Shown here piece after piece: positions 9,114 to 16,977 of a DNA stretch of 52,574 nucleotides. Position 1 is the stretch's first letter. Each line of letters opens with the position of its first letter. The stretch spans positions 21,557 to 74,130 of the forward strand of contig JBBDMM010000009.1 of assembly GCA_040878325.1 (NCBI GenBank), read 5' to 3'. Position numbers and translations under genes: made by a program. The stretch comes from Acidimicrobiia bacterium (GTDB lineage Bacteria; Actinomycetota; Acidimicrobiia; Spongiisociales; UBA11373). Under the pieces are notes generated by a model. It saw only the letters and a program-made list of their open reading frames with translations. It was not told the origin of the DNA and did no database searches.

Positions 9114-9848
9114 ATGAGCCGTCTCGGCCCCCTCGAAGGCTTCGCCATCACTCTCAGGCAGATCTTCAAGAAGAAGGTCACCACTCAGTACCCGAAGGAG
9201 AAGCGGGTCAAGCCGCAGCGGTTCCACGGGCGGCATGTGCTGAACCGCTATCCGGACGGGATGGAGAAGTGCATCGGCTGCGAGCTGTGCGCCGGGGTGT
9301 GCCCGGCCCGCTGCATCTACGTGCGTGGCAAGGAAAACCCGCCCGACGCCCCGGTGAGCCCCGGGGAGCGGTACGGCTTCATCTACGAGATCAACATGCT
9401 CCGCTGCATCTTCTGCGCACTGTGCGTCGAGGCGTGCCCCACCGAGGCGATCACGATGAGCCAGTTGTTCGAGATGTCGGTGACCAACCGGGACGATGCC
9501 ATCTACACCCGGGACGAGCTGCTGATGGACGAGCACGGCAACGTCCCCCATCCGGAGGCGGACAGCATCCTCATCGACAAGGGAGAGCTGCTGCTGTCCG
9601 ACGGCTGGATGCGGGCCACCTCGCCATCCGGCCGGGCCGCCTACGAGGGTGTGGTGGCCTGGACGCCGACGGCGGGGGTGGGGATTCGACCGCCGGAGAG
9701 GGGGCAGAGTGGAAGTCTCCAGTCTCCAGTCTCCGGTCTCCAGGACACGGAGGGCCTCCCGCCTCCCGCTTCCCGCCTCCCGCAAGAGGAAGAAGGAGAA
9801 GATGCGGACGGCGCTGGGAGTGGGTCCGGGACTGGGGACGAGTCCTGA
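9114..9848 (+). CDS. nuoI: NADH-quinone oxidoreductase subunit I (cluster 1), C-terminus extended by repeat
   Basis: NuoI (TYKY homologue) carries [4Fe-4S] clusters N6a and N6b linking NuoG to NuoB. Both ferredoxin motifs are complete: CIGCELCAGVCP near residue 54 and CIFCALCVEACP near residue 100. The usual N-terminal amphipathic region (QIFKKKVTTQYPKEK) is present. The product is 244 residues; family members usually have 160-200. The last 45 or so residues (from about residue 200) are translated repeat element, an unusual low-complexity acidic, Pro- and Gly-rich tail. The repeat seems to have replaced the natural stop. The stop overlaps the nuoJ ATG by one base. Confidence 0.94.
   Translation: MSRLGPLEGFAITLRQIFKKKVTTQYPKEKRVKPQRFHGRHVLNRYPDGMEKCIGCELCAGVCPARCIYVRGKENPPDAPVSPGERYGFIYEINMLRCIFCALCVEACPTEAITMSQLFEMSVTNRDDAIYTRDELLMDEHGNVPHPEADSILIDKGELLLSDGWMRATSPSGRAAYEGVVAWTPTAGVGIRPPERGQSGSLQSPVSGLQDTEGLPPPASRLPQEEEGEDADGAGSGSGTGDES
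9711..9841. repeat. heptamer repeat element 4 inside the 3' end of nuoI
   Basis: GGAAG is followed by TCTCCAG units (one TCTCCGG), then CCTCCCG/CTTCCCG units ending in GCAAGA (9782-9787), then a degenerate G-rich arm ending in GGGACTGGGGACGAG. The whole element is in frame with nuoI and encodes its C-terminal tail, and its last part gives a GGGGA Shine-Dalgarno for nuoJ. Confidence 0.85.
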
Positions 9849-10366
9849 TGGTGGAACTCGTGCTGTTCGTCATCTTTGGGACTGCGGCGCTCTTTGGGGC
9901 GGTCAGCATGGTTTGGGCTCGGAATCCGGTGTATTCGGCGATGGGGTTGATGCTCACCATGTTTTCGGTGGCGGTGTTCTATGTGTCGAACGCCGCCCAC
10001 TTCATCGCGGTGGTCCAGGTGATCATCTATGCCGGGGCGGTGATGACGCTGTTCCTCTTCGTGATCATGCTGATCGGGGTCGACCGCGAGGAGCACCGCC
10101 GCGAGTCGATCCCTTTCCACCGGCCGATCGCGCTCGTGGTCCTGGCCCTCTTCGGGGCGGGGGTGCTGGTGGCGGGCCGGGTCGCCTGGGTGACCGGGCC
10201 GACCACGGCGGGTGAGCCGATCAACGGGACCGTCGAGGTGATCGGCGAAGAATTGTTCCGCAAATGGGTGCTGCCGTTCGAGGTGACCGCCCTGCTGTTG
10301 ATCATCGCCTCCGTTGGTGCCATCGGCCTGGCGCTTTTCAAGGGGGACCGGGAGGCCGGGTCATGA
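9848..10366 (+). CDS. nuoJ: NADH-quinone oxidoreductase subunit J (cluster 1)
   Basis: NuoJ (ND6 homologue) is a five-helix membrane subunit. The 172-residue product contains the conserved third helix with [21 protein letters not shown], whose pi-bulge region takes part in energy coupling. ATG 9848 overlaps the nuoI stop (TGATG); a longer in-frame reading back into nuoI is rejected as an out-of-frame shadow of nuoI. The last bases overlap the nuoK start (ATGA). Confidence 0.95.
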   Translation: MVELVLFVIFGTAALFGAVSMVWARNPVYSAMGLMLTMFSVAVFYVSNAAHFIAVVQVIIYAGAVMTLFLFVIMLIGVDREEHRRESIPFHRPIALVVLALFGAGVLVAGRVAWVTGPTTAGEPINGTVEVIGEELFRKWVLPFEVTALLLIIASVGAIGLALFKGDREAGS

Positions 10367-10668
10367 TCGTCACCCCCGGCTGGTACATGGCGCTCGCCGC
10401 GGTGCTGTTCCTGATAGGCGCGTCCGGCATCCTCCTCCGCCGCAATGCCCTGGTGATGTTCATGTCGATCGAGTTGATGCTCAACGCGGTCAACCTCACC
10501 TTCGTGGCGGCCGGTCGCGAGCTGAACCTCATCGACGGCCAGATCTCGGTGCTGTTCGTGATGGTGGTGGCCGCCGCCGAGGTGGTCGTGGGCCTGGCGA
10601 TCATCGTCGCGGTGTTCCGCCGCCGGAGCACCGCCTCCGTCGACGAGTTGGCGGAGTTGAAGGGCTGA
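10363..10668 (+). CDS. nuoK: NADH-quinone oxidoreductase subunit K (cluster 1)
   Basis: NuoK (ND4L homologue) is a three-helix proton-pathway subunit. The 101-residue product is of normal length, with the conserved glutamates in [12 protein letters not shown] (helix 2) and [11 protein letters not shown] (helix 3). The start overlaps the nuoJ stop (ATGA), and the stop overlaps the nuoL ATG (TGATG). Confidence 0.96.
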   Translation: MIVTPGWYMALAAVLFLIGASGILLRRNALVMFMSIELMLNAVNLTFVAAGRELNLIDGQISVLFVMVVAAAEVVVGLAIIVAVFRRRSTASVDELAELKG

Positions 10669-12536
10669 TGGAGTCGCTGGTCACCCTCGCCGTGCTCCTG
10701 CCCCTCGCCGGGACCGTTCTGCTCGCCGGGTTCGGCCGACGGCTCCCCGAGCCGCTCGCCGGCGTGGTCGGCACCCTCACGGTGGCCGGATCGTTCGGGT
10801 GCGTCGCCCTCGCCTCGTTGGACTTCTTCGCCGGTTCGGGTGAACCTCTGGTGGTCACCTGGTTCGAGTGGTTCCCCGCCTTCGGGGTGGACGTCGCCTT
10901 CCACTTCGACCAGCTTTCTGCGTTGATGACCCTGGTGGTCACCGGCGTGGGCACGCTGATCCACCTCTACTCGATCGGGTACATGCATGGCGACCCGCGG
11001 TTCGGGCAGTTCTTCACCTACTTGAACCTGTTCATCACCTCCATGCTGATCCTGGTGCTTGCCGGCAACTTCGCGGTGATGTTCGTGGGGTGGGAACTGG
11101 TCGGTCTGTGCTCGTACCTTTTGATCTCGTTCTGGTTCGAACGCGAGACCGCGGCCGCGGCGGGGAAGAAGGCGTTCGTGGTCAACCGGGTGGGCGACCT
11201 CGGGTTCCTCGTGGCGATGATGATCGTGTTCGTCACCTTCGGTACCTTCGACTTCGGCGAGGTGTTCGCCGCCGCCCCGTCGGTGCTCACCACCGGGACC
11301 GCCACCGCCATCGGACTCCTGCTGCTCTTGGGCGCCGCCGGCAAGTCGGCGCAGCTGCCCCTCTATGTGTGGCTGCCCGACGCGATGGAGGGCCCCACCC
11401 CGGTGTCGGCCCTGATCCACGCCGCCACCATGGTCACCGCCGGTGTCTACCTGGTGGCCCGCACCGGGGTGATCTTCGAGCTGGCTCCGGTGGCCGCCGC
11501 GGTGGTTGCCATCGTCGGCACCGCAACCGCGCTGTTCGCCGCCACCATCGCCGTGGCCCAGGCCGACATCAAACGGGTGCTGGCCTACTCGACGATCAGC
11601 CAACTCGGCTTCATGTTCATGTCCGTGGGCGCCGCCGCCCATGTGGCGGGCATGTTCCATCTGATGACCCACGCCTTCTTCAAGGCACTGCTCTTCCTCG
11701 GCGCCGGTTCGGTGATCCACGGGATGCATGACGAGCAGGACATGACCCGGATGGGCGGCCTCGCCCGGAAGATGCCGGTGACCTTCGCCACGATGGCGAT
11801 CGGCTGGCTCGCCATCTCCGGCATCCCGCCGCTGGCCGGCTTCTGGTCGAAGGATGAGATCCTTGGCGCGGTGTTCGAGCGAGGTGGGTTGTGGACAGTC
11901 CTCTGGGGCGTCGGGATCTTCACCGCGCTGCTCACCGCCTTCTACATGACCCGGATGATGTGGCTCACCTTCTTCGGTGCCCCTCGGTGGGCCGATGGGG
12001 TGGAGCCACACGAATCCCCGCGAGTGATGACCGTGCCGTTGATGGCGTTGGCCGGGCTCTCCATCGTCGGTGGCCTGGTCAACACTCCGTTCCGCACATC
12101 GCTCGAGCACTTCCTCGCTCCGGCTTTCGCCGCCGTCCACCTGAGCCATCCTCCCGAGGGTGCCGCTGCCTGGATCCTCGCCGGGATCTCGGTGGTGGCC
12201 GCGGTGGCCGGCATAGGGATGGCCGCCCTGCGCTACCGCGACCGAATCCCTGCCGAGCAAGGGCTGGGATGGCGAGTCCTCAGCCGCGGCTACTACCTCG
12301 ACGACGTGTACGGCCAGGTGTTCGCCCGCTCTGGCAAACTCGGCGCCGCCTGGCTGGCGTTCCGCTTCGATTCGCGCGGCATCGACGGCGCAGTGGAAGG
12401 CGTAGGCGGCCTCACCCGTCGGGTCGCCTCCTGGCTCCGCCCCCTCCAAACCGGCTTCGTCCGCTCCTACGGCGTAGCAATCCTCCTCGGCGGAGTGGCC
12501 CTACTGGCGTGGTTCTTGAGTAGGGGGGCGCTGTGA
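10668..12536 (+). CDS. nuoL: NADH-quinone oxidoreductase subunit L (cluster 1)
   Basis: NuoL (ND5 homologue) is the distal antiporter-like proton-pumping subunit. The 622-residue product shows the first-domain motif FVGWELVGLCSYLLI with the key Glu, the central lysine helix around GKSAQLPLYVWLPDAMEGP, HAATMVTAGVYL, and DIKRVLAYSTISQLG. The C-terminal part includes the long lateral helix region. The start is set by the TGATG overlap with nuoK. The TGA stop is immediately followed by the next repeat element. Long open frames on the opposite strand here are GC-driven shadows. Confidence 0.96.
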   Translation: MESLVTLAVLLPLAGTVLLAGFGRRLPEPLAGVVGTLTVAGSFGCVALASLDFFAGSGEPLVVTWFEWFPAFGVDVAFHFDQLSALMTLVVTGVGTLIHLYSIGYMHGDPRFGQFFTYLNLFITSMLILVLAGNFAVMFVGWELVGLCSYLLISFWFERETAAAAGKKAFVVNRVGDLGFLVAMMIVFVTFGTFDFGEVFAAAPSVLTTGTATAIGLLLLLGAAGKSAQLPLYVWLPDAMEGPTPVSALIHAATMVTAGVYLVARTGVIFELAPVAAAVVAIVGTATALFAATIAVAQADIKRVLAYSTISQLGFMFMSVGAAAHVAGMFHLMTHAFFKALLFLGAGSVIHGMHDEQDMTRMGGLARKMPVTFATMAIGWLAISGIPPLAGFWSKDEILGAVFERGGLWTVLWGVGIFTALLTAFYMTRMMWLTFFGAPRWADGVEPHESPRVMTVPLMALAGLSIVGGLVNTPFRTSLEHFLAPAFAAVHLSHPPEGAAAWILAGISVVAAVAGIGMAALRYRDRIPAEQGLGWRVLSRGYYLDDVYGQVFARSGKLGAAWLAFRFDSRGIDGAVEGVGGLTRRVASWLRPLQTGFVRSYGVAILLGGVALLAWFLSRGAL

Positions 12537-12695
12537 GTCTCCAGTCTCCAGTCTCCAGTCTCCAGCAAGAGATGCGATCGGGCGTTTCGCAGCTCGCCAC
12601 GCCTTCCGCCTTCCGCCTTCCGCAAGACCCGCGCCTGCAGCACCGAACCCGATCACCCGTTCCCGCTGGAGACTGGCGACTGGAGACTGGAGACT
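12537..12695. repeat. heptamer repeat element 5 at the nuoL/nuoM junction
   Basis: GTCTCCA heptamers begin right after the nuoL TGA and end in GCAAGA (12565-12570). CTTCCGC units follow and end in GCAAGA again (12622-12627). A GACTGGA/GACTGGC array then runs into the nuoM start as GGAGACTGATG. TGA flanks both ends (12534-12536 and 12695-12697). If the element is removed, nuoL and nuoM would overlap as TGATG, as at the nuoK/nuoL junction. Confidence 0.9.
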
Positions 12696-12696
12696 G

Positions 12697-14196
12697 ATGG
12701 ACTTCCCCATCCTCTCCACCATCATCCTCCTCCCCATTGCCGGGGCGATTGTTGTGATGTTCTTGCCTTCGCGGCGGCCGGAGTTGGTGTTGCCGGTGGC
12801 GATCGCAGGATCGTTGGTGACTCTGGGCGCCGTCGGGTGGTTGCTGGTCGAGTTCGAGGCGGGGGAGGCCGGGTTCCAGTTCGTCGAGCAGGTCTCCTGG
12901 TACGCCGACTGGGGTGTCGGCTGGCATGTCGGGGTGGACGGGATCTCGCTGCTGCTGGTGGCGCTCACCGCGCTGTTGTTCCCGATCAGCCTCGCTGCCT
13001 CCACCGGAATCACCCATCGGGTCCGCGAGTACGCCGCGTCGATGCTGTTCCTCGAGGCGGGGATCCTCGGGGTGTTCCTCTGCCTCGACCTCCTGGTCTT
13101 CTTCATCTTCTGGGAGGCGATGCTCGTCCCGATGTACTTCATCATCGGGATCTGGGGCGGCGAGCGCCGGGTCCACGCCGCCATCAAGTTCTTCCTCTAC
13201 ACCGCGCTGGGGTCGGCGTTGATGCTGTCCGGAATCATCTTCCTCGGCCTCACCGGCGGGGAGGGTGGTCCCACCTTCGACTTCGTGGAGCTGCTCGGCG
13301 CCGACCTCTCCCGCACCACTCAGTTCTGGCTGTTCGCCGCGTTCGGCCTCTCGTTCGCCATCAAGGTGCCGGTGTTCCCGTTCCACACCTGGCTCCCCGA
13401 CGCCCATGTCGAAGCGCCCACCGCCGGCTCGGTGATCCTGGCGGGCGTGCTGCTCAAGCTGGGCGCCTACGGGCTGCTCCGCTTCAACCTCACGCTGTTC
13501 CCCGAGGCGGCCGTGGAGTTGGTGCCGGTGCTGGCGGTGCTCGCCGTGATCGGCATCGTCTACGGGGCGATCGTCGCCATCGTCCAGACCGACATCAAGC
13601 GGCTGGTGGCGTACTCGTCGGTGAGCCACCTCGGCTTCGTCGTTCTCGGCATCTTCGCCCTCACCTCCCACGGCCTCCAGGGGAGCGTGTTGCAGATGGT
13701 GAACCACGGCCTCACCACCGGCGCTCTCTTCCTGTTGGTCGGCATGATCTACGAGCGCCGCCACACCCGCGAGATCTCCCAGTTCGGCGGCCTGGCCACG
13801 GTGATGCCCCGCTACGCCGCCGCCTTCCTGTTCGTCGCCTTCGCCTCGATCGGTCTCCCCGGCCTCAACGGGTTCGTTGGCGAATTCTTCATCCTCATCG
13901 GCGCGTATCTGTCGCTGCCCGTCTACACCATCGTCGGCGCCAGCGGGGTGGTCCTCGCCGCGGTGTACCTGTTGTGGGCCTACCAGCGGATGTTCACCGG
14001 CCCGATCGTCGTCGAAGAGAACCGGGCGCTGCGCGACATCGGGTTCCGCGAGGTGGCGATCCTCGCCCCCCTGCTCGCCCTCATCCTCTTTCTCGGCATC
14101 TACCCCAAGCCCGCCCTCGACCGAATCGAGCCCTCAGTGAACCGGGTACTGGAACGGATAGAGCAGAGCACCGAGTACGAGGTTCCGCAGCCATGA
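12697..14196 (+). CDS. nuoM: NADH-quinone oxidoreductase subunit M (cluster 1)
   Basis: NuoM (ND4 homologue) is an antiporter-like proton-pumping subunit. The 499-residue product has about fourteen helices, with the Glu-bearing FIFWEAMLVPMYFIIGIWGG, the PVFPFHTWLPDAHVEAP helix after a conserved Lys, and DIKRLVAYSSVSHLG. The start ATG is preceded at 6 bases by GGAG that belongs to the repeat element, so the repeat provides the Shine-Dalgarno. The stop is directly followed by the next element. Confidence 0.96.
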   Translation: MDFPILSTIILLPIAGAIVVMFLPSRRPELVLPVAIAGSLVTLGAVGWLLVEFEAGEAGFQFVEQVSWYADWGVGWHVGVDGISLLLVALTALLFPISLAASTGITHRVREYAASMLFLEAGILGVFLCLDLLVFFIFWEAMLVPMYFIIGIWGGERRVHAAIKFFLYTALGSALMLSGIIFLGLTGGEGGPTFDFVELLGADLSRTTQFWLFAAFGLSFAIKVPVFPFHTWLPDAHVEAPTAGSVILAGVLLKLGAYGLLRFNLTLFPEAAVELVPVLAVLAVIGIVYGAIVAIVQTDIKRLVAYSSVSHLGFVVLGIFALTSHGLQGSVLQMVNHGLTTGALFLLVGMIYERRHTREISQFGGLATVMPRYAAAFLFVAFASIGLPGLNGFVGEFFILIGAYLSLPVYTIVGASGVVLAAVYLLWAYQRMFTGPIVVEENRALRDIGFREVAILAPLLALILFLGIYPKPALDRIEPSVNRVLERIEQSTEYEVPQP

Positions 14197-14398
14197 GTCT
14201 CCAGTCTCCAGTCTCCAGTCTCCAGTCCCCAGAGCGTCCTCCTCCGTGCCGAAGGCACGGGGGAGGTGGCGCCGCCATCGGGCAGCCTTCGGCCGCCTGG
14301 GGCGGTGACGGAGGGGGCAGCGGAGACAGCGTGCGCGCCGGCGCGCTCTTGCCAATCGCCAATCGCCAATCGCCAATTGCTCGCCCGAAGGGCAAATC
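14197..14398. repeat. heptamer repeat element 6 at the nuoM/nuoN junction
   Basis: Four TCTCCAG units follow the nuoM TGA. The middle has several perfect small hairpins (GTGCCGAAGGCAC, GCGCGCCGGCGCGC, GCCCGAAGGGC). TCTTGC (14347-14352, reverse GCAAGA) is followed by four CCAATCG-type heptamers (14351-14378). GAAGGG at the end can act as Shine-Dalgarno for the nuoN GTG. It is the longest and most structured element of operon 1. Confidence 0.85.
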
Positions 14399-15853
14399 GT
14401 GAACCTCGACCTCCTCGCCATCGCTCCCGAAGCCATCCTCACCTTGGCCGTCGTCGTGCTGCTGCTCGTCGATGTGCAGTTTCATCCGGGGCACCGGTGG
14501 TGGGGGTTAGCGGCGGGGTTGGGGCTGTTTGGCGCCACTGCCGCCTCCGTGCTGCAGTGGGTCGATTTCCGGGGCGCCGACGGCGAGGCGTTCTTCGGCG
14601 GGATGATGCTGGTGGACGGGTTCTCGTCTTTCGCCGGCATGGTGATCTTCCCGCTTACCGGCCTCGCGCTGATGACGGCGTGGCCGCTGGTGCGGCGGCT
14701 CGAGGGGCGGGGCGCCGAATTCGTCACCTTGGTGCTGATCGCCGCAACCGGGGCCGATCTGATGGCGGGCGCCGGCAACCTGGTGATGCTGTTCGTCGGC
14801 CTCGAGGTGTTCTCGATCAGCCTCTATGTGCTCGCCGGCTTCACTCGCGACCGGGTGGACTCCGATGAGGCGGCGCTGAAGTACTTCCTGCTCGGCGGCC
14901 TGGCTTCGGCGATCTTCCTCTACGGCGTGGCGCTGGTGTTCGCCGCCACCGGGTCGCTGTCGATCAACGGGATCGGGGAGTACCTGGACACCACGGTGCT
15001 CCTGCGGCCGGGGATCCTCCTCGCCGGGATCGCCCTGCTGGTGGTGGGCCTCGGCTTCAAGGTGTCGGCGGCGCCCTTCCATGTGTGGGCCCCCGACGTT
15101 TATCAGGGGGCGCCGGGCGCAGTCACCGGCTTCCTCGCTTCCAGCGCCAAGGTGGCGGGCTTCGCCGCCCTCGCCCGGGTGCTGACGGTGGCACTCGGTG
15201 CCCGTATCGACGACTGGGCGCCGGCGGTGGCGGTGATCGCCGCCTTGTCGATCGTGATCGGCACCCTGCTCGCCCTTGCCCAGACCGACCTGAAGCGGAT
15301 GCTGGCCTACTCCTCGGTCGCCCATGCCGGGTTCATTCTCAGCGCGCTGGTCGCCGGCGCCTCGGGGGTGCCTGACATGTGGTTCTACGTCGCCACCTAT
15401 TCGGTCCAGGTGCTGGCGGCCTTTGCGGTTGCCGCGGTGGTGTCAGGTCCTGCGGTGGGCCGGGCGCCGCTCACCGACTACGCCGGCTTGTCGGCGCGAT
15501 CACCCTTCCTGGCGGCGATGCTCGGGCTGACGATGCTGGCGATGGGCGGTATCCCGGTGACCGCCGGGTTCGTGGGCAAGGTGGCGGTGTTCCGTTCGGC
15601 GATCGACGCCGGCTACCTGTGGCTGGTGATCACCGGCGTGGTGGCCACCGTTGCTGGTTTGTTCTTCTACCTTCGGGTCATCGTGCTGATGTACATGCAG
15701 CCTGCCGCCGAGCCTCCGGGCACTCCGGGGGGGCGATTGTCCGTGCCGCTGGGGGCAGGGATCGCGCTGACGATGGCTGCGCTAGTCACCCTCCTGGCCG
15801 GGCTGGTGCCCTGGCCACTGCTCGAATGGCTGCGGGATGCGCTCCCGCTCTGA
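14399..15853 (+). CDS. nuoN: NADH-quinone oxidoreductase subunit N (cluster 1)
   Basis: NuoN (ND2 homologue) is the third antiporter-like pump subunit. The 484-residue product has the GLEVFSISLYVLAGF helix with the key Glu, SDEAALKYFLLG, FKVSAAPFHVWAPDVYQGAP, and DLKRMLAYSSVAHAG. The start is GTG 14399, eight bases after a GAAGGG; the ORF has no closer ATG. Family length is normal. The last 17 bases overlap the start of the following beta-helix membrane protein, so that gene is probably part of the operon transcript. Confidence 0.95.
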   Translation: MNLDLLAIAPEAILTLAVVVLLLVDVQFHPGHRWWGLAAGLGLFGATAASVLQWVDFRGADGEAFFGGMMLVDGFSSFAGMVIFPLTGLALMTAWPLVRRLEGRGAEFVTLVLIAATGADLMAGAGNLVMLFVGLEVFSISLYVLAGFTRDRVDSDEAALKYFLLGGLASAIFLYGVALVFAATGSLSINGIGEYLDTTVLLRPGILLAGIALLVVGLGFKVSAAPFHVWAPDVYQGAPGAVTGFLASSAKVAGFAALARVLTVALGARIDDWAPAVAVIAALSIVIGTLLALAQTDLKRMLAYSSVAHAGFILSALVAGASGVPDMWFYVATYSVQVLAAFAVAAVVSGPAVGRAPLTDYAGLSARSPFLAAMLGLTMLAMGGIPVTAGFVGKVAVFRSAIDAGYLWLVITGVVATVAGLFFYLRVIVLMYMQPAAEPPGTPGGRLSVPLGAGIALTMAALVTLLAGLVPWPLLEWLRDALPL

Positions 15854-16952
15854 TCGGCTGCTTGGCCTCACCTCCCTCGGACTCATAGCCGCGATCCCCC
15901 TGCTCATCGCGGGGCTGCGGGTGGGTGGCGTCGTGATCGTCGCCGAGGACGAGGTGGTGCGCGAGGACCTCTACGCGATGGGGGAGCGGGTCATCGTCGA
16001 GGGGGTCATCCAGGGCGACCTGTTCGTCATCGCCGGCCACCTCACCGTGGCGGGGCGGGTCGAGGGGGATGTGCTGGGGTTGGTGGGCGGACCCGCCGTC
16101 ATCTCCGGCGAGGTGATCGGGTCGGTGCGTCTCGCCGCCAACACCATTTCGATCACAGGAGCGATCCGCGACGACCTGGCCGCAGCCGCGGTGGAGACCA
16201 CCATCTCCGGCGGGATCGGTCGCGACGCCTTCCTCTACACCGGCGAGATGTCTACCGAAGGGATCATCGGCCGCGAGATCAGGGCGCACGCCTGGCGGAT
16301 GTCGATCGATGGCCCGGTGGGCAAGGACGTCAAGGTGCGGGTGGACTCCCTCATCCTGGGCGACAACGCCTTCGTAGGCGGCGACGTCTTCTACAAGGGC
16401 ACCGAGGCGGCACGGGTCTCCTCCGACGCCCTCGTCCTCGGGGCGATCACCCGTCGCGACGCGCTCGCACCCGTGTGGGCGAAAGCGCTGACGCGGTTGT
16501 TCGCCATCCTCAGCGTTTTCGGTTTCGTCGTCGCCGGCATGATCGGGTCCTGGCTCTTCCGGGGAACCTCCCGTCGGGCGGTGGCCGAGGTTGGTGCCCG
16601 CCCAGGGCGCGCCGCTCTCGTGGGCCTGGGGGTGGTGTTGCTGGTGCCCGTCCTGGTGCTGCCGCTATTCCTCACGCTGGTGGGGATTCCGGTAGCACTG
16701 GTGCTGCTGCTGTTGTGGCTGGTCGCCCTTTTCCTCGGGCCACTCCCCGCGGTCACCTGGGTGGGCACACGCCTCACCCGGGGTGGGATGGTCGTGGGCC
16801 TGGTGATCGGGACCCTGGTGTGGCGGGGGGCGATGTGGCTGCTGCCGCTGCTGGCCGCAGTGCTCTACCTCAGTGCGCTGCTGATCGGCCTGGGCGCCGC
16901 GGTCCTGGCAGCCTGGGAGCAACGGCGCGCTTCAGGCGTGGCGCCGGGCTGA
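15837..16952 (+). CDS. bactofilin-like polymer-forming beta-helix membrane protein
   Basis: The 371-residue product begins with a signal-anchor helix (residues 8-28). A run of short beta-helix repeats rich in the V-x-G-x-I/V-x-G-D pattern (about residues 40-190, for example EGVIQGDLFVIAG and GRVEGDVLG) resembles polymer-forming cytoskeletal domains of bactofilins. The C-terminal half has about five membrane helices. Such fusions are common and poorly characterised; a role in envelope organisation is inference. The ATG lies inside the end of nuoN (17-base overlap), which suggests coupled translation with complex I genes. No catalytic motif is seen. Confidence 0.7.
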   Translation: MRSRSDRLLGLTSLGLIAAIPLLIAGLRVGGVVIVAEDEVVREDLYAMGERVIVEGVIQGDLFVIAGHLTVAGRVEGDVLGLVGGPAVISGEVIGSVRLAANTISITGAIRDDLAAAAVETTISGGIGRDAFLYTGEMSTEGIIGREIRAHAWRMSIDGPVGKDVKVRVDSLILGDNAFVGGDVFYKGTEAARVSSDALVLGAITRRDALAPVWAKALTRLFAILSVFGFVVAGMIGSWLFRGTSRRAVAEVGARPGRAALVGLGVVLLVPVLVLPLFLTLVGIPVALVLLLLWLVALFLGPLPAVTWVGTRLTRGGMVVGLVIGTLVWRGAMWLLPLLAAVLYLSALLIGLGAAVLAAWEQRRASGVAPG

Positions 16953-16977
16953 GGCCTCGCCCGGCAGCAGTGAACCC

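Noticed and set aside
10338-12449. 703-codon open frame on the minus strand opposite nuoL
   Set aside because: It is rich in His, Gly, Glu and Asp with no family features, as expected of a GC-rich shadow; nuoL has complete motifs.
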